A DNA stretch of 64,000 nucleotides from Isoetes taiwanensis (taxonomy: Eukaryota > Streptophyta > Lycopodiopsida > Isoetales > Isoetaceae). Below the pieces are notes generated by a model. The model was not told the origin of the DNA. It searched no databases and saw only the letters and a program-made list of their open reading frames with translations. Positions 57,681-64,000 of the stretch are shown here, piece by piece. The DNA is taken from NCBI GenBank assembly GCA_021234155.1, contig JAJEKV010000025.1:3995773-4059772 (forward strand), given 5' to 3'. The position numbers were made by a program, and so were the translations under genes. Numbering within the stretch: position 1 is the stretch's first letter; each line of letters begins with the position of its first letter.

Positions 57681-59780
57681 CAAATATGTAGGTGATGAGA
57701 ACATGTAACAAAAAGTTTTGGTGTACCAGGGATACTATTTATTATAGTTAGCAAGACTTTCTTCCCTTGTTTACTTCTATTTCAGCGTTCTTAGTTGAAA
57801 CTTCAGGATTATCCTACTTATTCATATTGTGTTCTTGTCTTCTATATCCTCCTCTCTTTTTTGCCATTAGCTTAGGTCTTTCTCAAAAGGCTTTGTAGTA
57901 AGTATTTGTATCACATTGGGTTGTTAGCCCTTAGACACACATGTTTGTTGGTTGTAGAGTATAGTATATTTATGCATATATTAGAGACCTTTTAGATCTA
58001 TGGTTGAAATTGAGTTAGATCAAGTTTATGGCCAAGATTTGAGGTCTATTCCACATAGAAATGATCCCTTCCATATTATCTCTTTGAGGTTTCATCTCAA
58101 ACTTGGAAGCGTCATTTTTAGAGTATTTGATCCTTGGCATTATCGTTTGTTCTTCCTTTTGTTTTAATCGAGCAAATGGCAGCCTTGGAGAGCTTAGGAG
58201 TTCATCCAAACCAATGCGAAGAACACACATTCTAACATGGCAAATCATCTTGCAGTGGTCATGTTGCTCGGAGTGGTTTCTTCTTTTTGCTACGCAATTT
58301 TCCCTCAAGAGAGAAGGATTGAAGATACACATTTCAAAGGGATCACCGGTGACCGATTGTGAAAAGTGCGATCCATGAGAATACGGTAGAGATGCACCCG
58401 GTCATGAAATACTTGAGGTTGATTGTTGGGGGTTGAGGAGCTACTTTTGATAAGGGAGAGTCATGAAGCTAAAATTCTAGCCATAGATGTTTTCTCAAGC
58501 ACAAATTAATGCAATAAACTGGTGATTGGTATAGATTATGGAGTTGGTGGCAAGCTTAGAAGGGACTAAGTGACAAAATCCTTTCTTTGCTCAAAGTAAT
58601 GCTCAAAGGTTTATGAAAATGGTTGAAAATTTTGATATTTCGGTAGCTAAATCCTTCTAGAAGGAAGTGAATCCATTGTCACAAGCCGCGATTCATTAAT
58701 TTGGGGAAAAGCGTTACATTCGTTTTGCTTTTAGCATGCGTTTGAAGGCTGGTTTAATAATTAGTGCGTGCGTGTCGAAGAAAAAAAGGCCTTCAATTTA
58801 TTCAAAAGCGGGAAAAAATGCTTAAGCTTGCGGAACATATTGTGCTTCATATATGTCCAATTTGAGATTACACTTAAGGATCAAGTTGTCTTACAACTAA
58901 TCCAAATAGCGTTGGTTTTATGTTTATAGGGATGGGCTATATGATTTTTTGTGTTTATAGGGGTTGTACCACGGCCCGAAACCTATAAGTTTGAGTTGCT
59001 TATACATTAATTTGGTTTCTCCCTAGCATTTTAGGGGTTGATTTACCATGACATACACATTAATTCCGCATATTTTACTTTGGATTGGCATTCTAGCGAT
59101 AAGTGCGATTTTGGCGATCTTTCGATCTCAGACCATTGCTAAGGAACTGGTGTGTTACCACTAGTCCAAACACCGAAGCGGATGTCAATATGCGGTGGTT
59201 GAGGCGGGGGCCCAGCAAACAATGTAATTATTGTGTGGTCACATATCCGGTTGGATCTTTGCCCTAGTGGTGTGGCGTTAAAACTACTATCATATCTATC
59301 CATGGGTTTATGTAGACCTATATGCAACATATGTTTTAGGCACATGTTTGTGGTCTTTTGTTGGATGTTTTGTAAAAATTGTTCTCTATATTTCGGGAAT
59401 AATGAAAGGGGCTTTGTGTTTGCACTTATATTTGTAGTATATATGTCAATATAGAATTGTAGAAGGGTTCTTCATGTAGATCAATGGATTTGCACATTCT
59501 TGCGGTTTTGTTTTACTTACTTCATCACACACTTTTTTATTCCTTGTACAAATGCTTCCATTGAGCATCCCTAAGAAGGATGGCGGTTTGTTTGATTCTA
59601 CCGCATGCCTAAAGTTTCAAATGGTATCACGATCCACCAAAGATGCTTTCTGCCATTGGTTTTCAATCTCAAGGGTATTACTTTGTCCATATGAATATGA
59701 TACATAAGAAAATGTGGCATATATAAAGACATATGACATTTGTATCTTGCCTTTAGATTGCATTCTTATTCACTAAAATA
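57681..59780. other. No gene recognised
   Basis: Short frames (58015-58378, 59139-59454) lack recognisable motifs. Confidence 0.45.
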
Positions 59781-59784
59781 ATTC

Positions 59785-59895
59785 TCCGACTAATGGCAAT
59801 ATTCCTTCTTTGGCAATATTCCAAACCAAGGTGACAATATTCCAAACCAAGGTGGCAGCTAATGGCAATATTCAAACCAAGGGTGACAATAAATC
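59785..59895. repeat. GGCAATATTC(CAAACCAAGG) tandem repeat
   Basis: About five units of (T)GGCAATATTC, several followed by CAAACCAAGGTGACAATATT. Confidence 0.7.
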
Positions 59896-60384
59896 ACAAA
59901 ATCTAGGCCTGTAGCAAATGCTTCAATGCACCAAGAATGAACAAATGCATGTAATGTCACAACCACCATGCAGCACCCACCTTAAGCATTTGCTTCATCA
60001 ACTACCCCGCCCCTCCCGGCTCCCATTGCTCGGCATTTCAGGAAATTTTAGCTCGGGCACCACAGCTATCCCCTTTTCTTGGCACTTACACATCATGCAT
60101 CTACATCTACTTATTTGACAAATAGGAATTGTGCCTCTGTATAGTGTCTTTGGAGGCTGGTGATGCTTCTCTTGGCGGAAGGAGAGAATCTCAACTCAAT
60201 TGCATGGATATGGATCTCATTTTCTCATAAAAACATGAGAATATGTGGGGCATAAACGGTCGAACCTCCTAGCCTATCACGCATTTCGGTGTTCAAGCAG
60301 GTGCATGGCGTGGACATGGGGAGGAACCACAATAATATTAATTTGAAATTATTCCACGATTTTGAACCCGTCAGGTGTGAGTTT

Positions 60385-60460
60385 GGGAGTTATTAGTTTC
60401 GGGGCTCCATGTGTCAGTTTCAGGGTTGTCAGTTTCGGGGTTGTCAGTTTTAGGTTCCCG
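60385..60460. repeat. TGTCAGTTTCGGGGT tandem repeat
   Basis: Four to five units of the (G)TCAGTTTCGGGGT type, slightly diverged. Confidence 0.65.
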
Positions 60461-62279
60461 CCTAGATTTAGTTTTGATTTCTCCTCGGTGTTGGTTTTAA
60501 GCTTCTACCAAGGCGTTACGTTTGAGTTTCCCAGCCTATTATTAAAATTTGGATTTCTGCTTAGGTGTTATGGGCTTCCAGGGGGTACAAATTTGGGGTT
60601 AAGCGGTTCTCTTTTCTTCTTGAATGGGAGCGTCTTTGCTCGGCTTTTGGCCTAGTGGCGGGCGGTTTTATTGTTTCTCTTTTTTCTTCCACGGCGGTAA
60701 TCACGAGTTCACGGCACTTAGCACTTAGTGAGCTCACGACGCCCCTAACACCAATATGAACTCTTGGCACCTGATTAGAGCCTCAGCGCCGCGAGCTCGT
60801 TATTCTTACCTTCTATGAGGTTCGATGGGTTATAGTTTGAAAAGTTTGGCAAGTGTTTGATAGATTTACCCAGGTGAAACGACCAAGCAAGAGAAATCAA
60901 AACTCTTCAGCTCTTTGCAAATTGAAGTAAGAAAATCACCCATTTTCTTCATCTATCCAGAAATTCTTAGCTATAATAGATGGCATGGGTGCTTTCAGAC
61001 TTGAAATTGAGAAATGGGTATTGTCAAATCGATTTGTTTTGTGAAAAGTTCACCATATAATACTCTTGGAATGCTTTTAATTATCTACTTCGGTTCTCGA
61101 GAAATCAGGGGATGCCAAAAAGGTGAATAGTAGACCCTTCCTTGCCATATCTATTTTGGCAAAAAAGGGAAAAAAAAAAAAATATAAAAAAAAAAAAAAC
61201 AAATATTTTTATTTTTTTTTCCTATTTTCTTAATAAAGCTAAAGAGATGTGTGAAGAAGGTCTACTATTCTTGTCATATGACATCAATTGGACTCGATGT
61301 ATTGATTTGAAGGTTAAATTCTTGGTTTTATACTGACATGAATTTGTATTTTTGCATTAACCATGCGCATAAGCGCGGATGTGACAGAGAGAGAATGGGT
61401 TGCTATTCTTGCAATGTGACATCTAATTTGTACAAATAAAATTTAAATTCTTGCATTAACCCTCGCTTGGTGAGATGTGACAAAGAAGATTATGCTATCC
61501 TTGCCTTGCCATCTCTAATTGGACATGAGTATCTTGATGTCGAAGGTTCAGAATCTTAGTTTTTGATAGCTAAAATTTGTATTTTTTGCATAATTCTCAT
61601 ATGCTAAAGATGCTTGGATGTGGGGTCTCTATTCTTTGTTAGCGACCTCGAATTGGACCTAATATATTGTAGTGCGAAGGTTAGAATCTTAACTTTTCTA
61701 CAAATAAAGTTCATGTAAATAGACCATTTTTAACTATATATCTGCTTGAATTTTCATAAAATTAATTTTGAAGGCGTATTTTATATTAAGTATTTTAATG
61801 CTTTGATCAATCTTGAACCAGATTCTTTGGAAATTGAGCCTTAGAATCCCATCTTTTTTACTCCAAACAACCTCAAAATCAGTGTAGAAGACACATTTTT
61901 TATGCCATTTTCAAAATGAAATGTGGAACAATTTCAAATTAGCAGAATAAGTGGTTGAGGGTCATACCTACTACTGTGCGCCCAACCGAACCGGTCGATC
62001 TCTACGCACAAGGCGGACATGCACAATTGCTACTTGTTGGATATACATGCAACATGGCGGTGTCAACCTCCTCTTTGTGTGGCAGCATGCTACTTTCTAT
62101 ATCTTTGAAACAACTTTACAACACTCATTCCAGATGTGGATAGATTGGAGCCCGATTTCAATCTATCGATGACATCTATAAACTAAACAATAATATGAGA
62201 GCAACTTCTATAACACTCATTCGGATGTGTGGATAGATTGGAGCTCTATTTAGATCTATATGATGACATACAATAACAC
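60461..62279. other. No gene recognised; homopolymer-rich block
   Basis: Includes poly-A/poly-T runs (61166-61222) and diverged words near 61246-61680 (CTATTCTTG ... GTGACAT...AATTGGAC) repeated about four times at roughly 120-bp spacing, a probable degenerate satellite. Confidence 0.4.
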
Positions 62280-62620
62280 AAACATTTGGGCAAGGTCATG
62301 TTGCTTGGAGACTTTAATGCCGCATACGGGGGCGAAGGGTTAGAAATTTGAACCCTTAGCTGAGAGGATGTGTTATAAAGTGAGGTGACTTGGCCAAGGA
62401 TATGAAATGACAACCATGTTACATGCTATGGTGAGCGTTGTTGTTGCCTATGCAACTATATTTGACTTGATCATTTACAATGGGCTGATACAATGATTGG
62501 ATCCTCCGGCCATTATACTTGTAGACAAAGCGAACTAGGGGCTCTAATCGTGGATTTATGTCTTGGCGGAGAACATGATCTCATCTCATTACCATTTACA
62601 TTGGAACATACAATCCAAGG
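62280..62620 (+). pseudogene. LINE-type apurinic endonuclease fragment
   Basis: LGKVMLLGDFNAAYGG (about 62287-62337) is the GDFN motif of exonuclease-endonuclease-phosphatase domains in non-LTR retrotransposons. LIIYNGLIQ and then, in another frame, SSGHYTCRQSELGALIVDLC follow in the usual order (NG ... TC ... DY). Such endonucleases nick target DNA for retrotransposition. No reverse transcriptase was found downstream. Confidence 0.45.
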
Positions 62621-63680
62621 CGGGAAGGGGCTTCGGATCATGTACTTTTCTTGCATCTGGGTTGGGAGGTACGCGGCGTGTGCCTCAACATCACGCATTA
62701 TTGCCCGGTACAGCAGCGGACTATGGCCATGTAGATACCTATGTTGGATGGTTGATCGCGGCCAGAGAATGTGCGACTTTCCACACTGGCTTAAGCTGTC
62801 CAGTTGACTCGATTGCCCGATGGCCAGATGGCATAGAGCCGTACTCACGGGCCCTTGGGGCTACCCCCCTCCCTCCCCAGCGGTGGTTTGATGAGGGGTT
62901 CAAATCAAGTCCCACCTTACATCCATGCCATCGGCCAACTCGCTCCTTTATAGGAGTCGAAAAGCTAGGCCCTCATAAAGACAGCCTTTGGTCGTTTATA
63001 GAAGGAGATGTTATAGTATTCTTACAGCACCAACACGGAAGCATAGAAAGCAAAGATTCTCAAATGGGTTGGAATCGATGAGTACCTATCACCATGGCAT
63101 TATTCAATAGAGTACAGAGGCTTTCCCCTTGATGGAGCCACTGAGTAAGGAGTTGTTTCATATAGTCAAACAACCCTTACCCGACCAACTATCACCTGAA
63201 AGGTGGTCAAGACCCTTTTGCAAAATTGTTGGTAGCATCCTTGGCGTAGTACGGCGATATGGTGAGAAGATCACGGTCGTTAACTCTACATATACAGAAA
63301 CTTCTGGCCTAGACATTCCAACATTGACCATATTTCCCACCCACAGGAAACACTAATTGAGGATACTTGAGAATTGCAGGCAAAACTTATGTGGCGTTTT
63401 GTGGATTAGCTTTTGATCGGTTAATCACGGGACAGTTGGGAGACTGATTGAAATTTAGCTAGGCTCACAGCCGACTTGCAAATATAATATACGGTTATAT
63501 AGAGGCATTATAAGACCATGTCATGCCATTGACAACTGTCGTCAGTAGTATTATGGGAGTGCGCTTGATTTGCCTTCTCTCTCCACCACTCTTTGGCCTT
63601 TATATTGATGGTGAAAGATTGGCTCACTTGAGCATGGAGGCGAGGCGCTCAACTCATGCACTACATAATCCAACTCCTTA
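62621..63680 (+). other. Unrecognised coding-like frame and flank
   Basis: A frame of 172 residues (62563-63081) has a Trp/Pro/His-rich composition (GYVGWLIAARECATFHTGLS type) but no family I recognise. It overlaps the end of the LINE fragment in another frame and may be spurious. Confidence 0.2.
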
Positions 63681-64000
63681 TTACCAATTTGAATGTGCCA
63701 TTAATGTGGAAATATATGTGCTCGAATGCTTGTCACATAAATAGGGCGATTTATATACATGCTCAATGTAAGACTGACTTTATGCCCCCTTCGGGAATCA
63801 CGCTAAGAAGTCTTAATCTTGTCTTTATCTACCCAATGCCATCTAACAAATCGAGTATGTTTACGTTATGTTTATCCAGATTGTCCCTCCTCCCCTTTTT
63901 TTTTTTTTCACATAGGTGCATAAGTAGGTTATATGGAGTTCCATATTAGGTTGGTACCTTTTCACTCATGCTAACCCTTAAATTCAAATCCTTTAAACCC
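63681..64000. repeat. Dispersed repeat, copy Y (runs off the window)
   Basis: Same orientation and order as 37894-38220 with small indels, from TTACCAATTTGAATGTGC to CCTTTAAACCC at the window edge. Confidence 0.85.

Overview
The window looks like nuclear DNA of a land plant. It has GT-AG introns, a chromodomain-bearing Ty3/gypsy retroelement primed by initiator tRNA-Met, a Helitron-type end, TIR transposons and a plant-type acid lipase gene. I cannot name the species. Almost all of it is mobile DNA in various states of decay, and most reading frames carry single-base indels or stops.

Layout. 0.5-1.2 kb: a decayed ORF whose start resembles the histone H3 tail. 1.8-4.3 kb: a broken Ty3/gypsy pol (element 1, minus strand), interrupted by a 249-bp TIR element and containing an inverted protease/RT block. 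4.38-4.65 kb: two arrays of perfectly phased heat-shock-element pentamers ending at a TATA box. 5,773-19,813: a 14.0-kb DNA transposon with 25-bp identical terminal inverted repeats and a 4-bp target duplication. It carries TGTGGTG/CACCACA arrays in inverted arrangement, three tandem hairpins, an FCP1-like phosphatase fragment, a Ulp1-like protease fragment, and a nested pair of units sharing termini. 21.9-29.8 kb: a tandem Ty3/gypsy chromovirus arrangement (element 2, minus strand): a truncated gag, then a promoter-less LTR, a deleted pol-gag, and a full 2.4-kb LTR. 30.5-32.3 kb: a frame-broken methyltransferase-like gene (minus).

35.6-36.6 kb: an intact-looking two-exon gene with a CxC...CxH (SWIM-like) motif; a decayed paralogue lies at 51.1-52.2 kb. 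37.27 kb: a Helitron 3' terminus. 37.9-38.2 and 63.7-64.0 kb: direct copies of one dispersed repeat. 40-45.3 kb: AT-rich repeat blocks around a possible transposon-associated domain and an unknown ORF. 46.1-48.0 kb: a multi-exon triacylglycerol/acid lipase gene (minus) with three frameshifts, the clearest host gene. 54-57.7 kb: a decayed minus-strand gene and a Helitron/PIF1 helicase C-terminal remnant. 62.3-62.6 kb: a LINE endonuclease remnant.

The strongest candidate for something new is the 14-kb TIR element: its ends, target duplication and orientation-matched subterminal repeats are all directly visible, but its superfamily is not evident, and it carries an unusual phosphatase-protease pair. 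Frame breaks are often at homopolymers, so some may be assembly errors rather than true decay.
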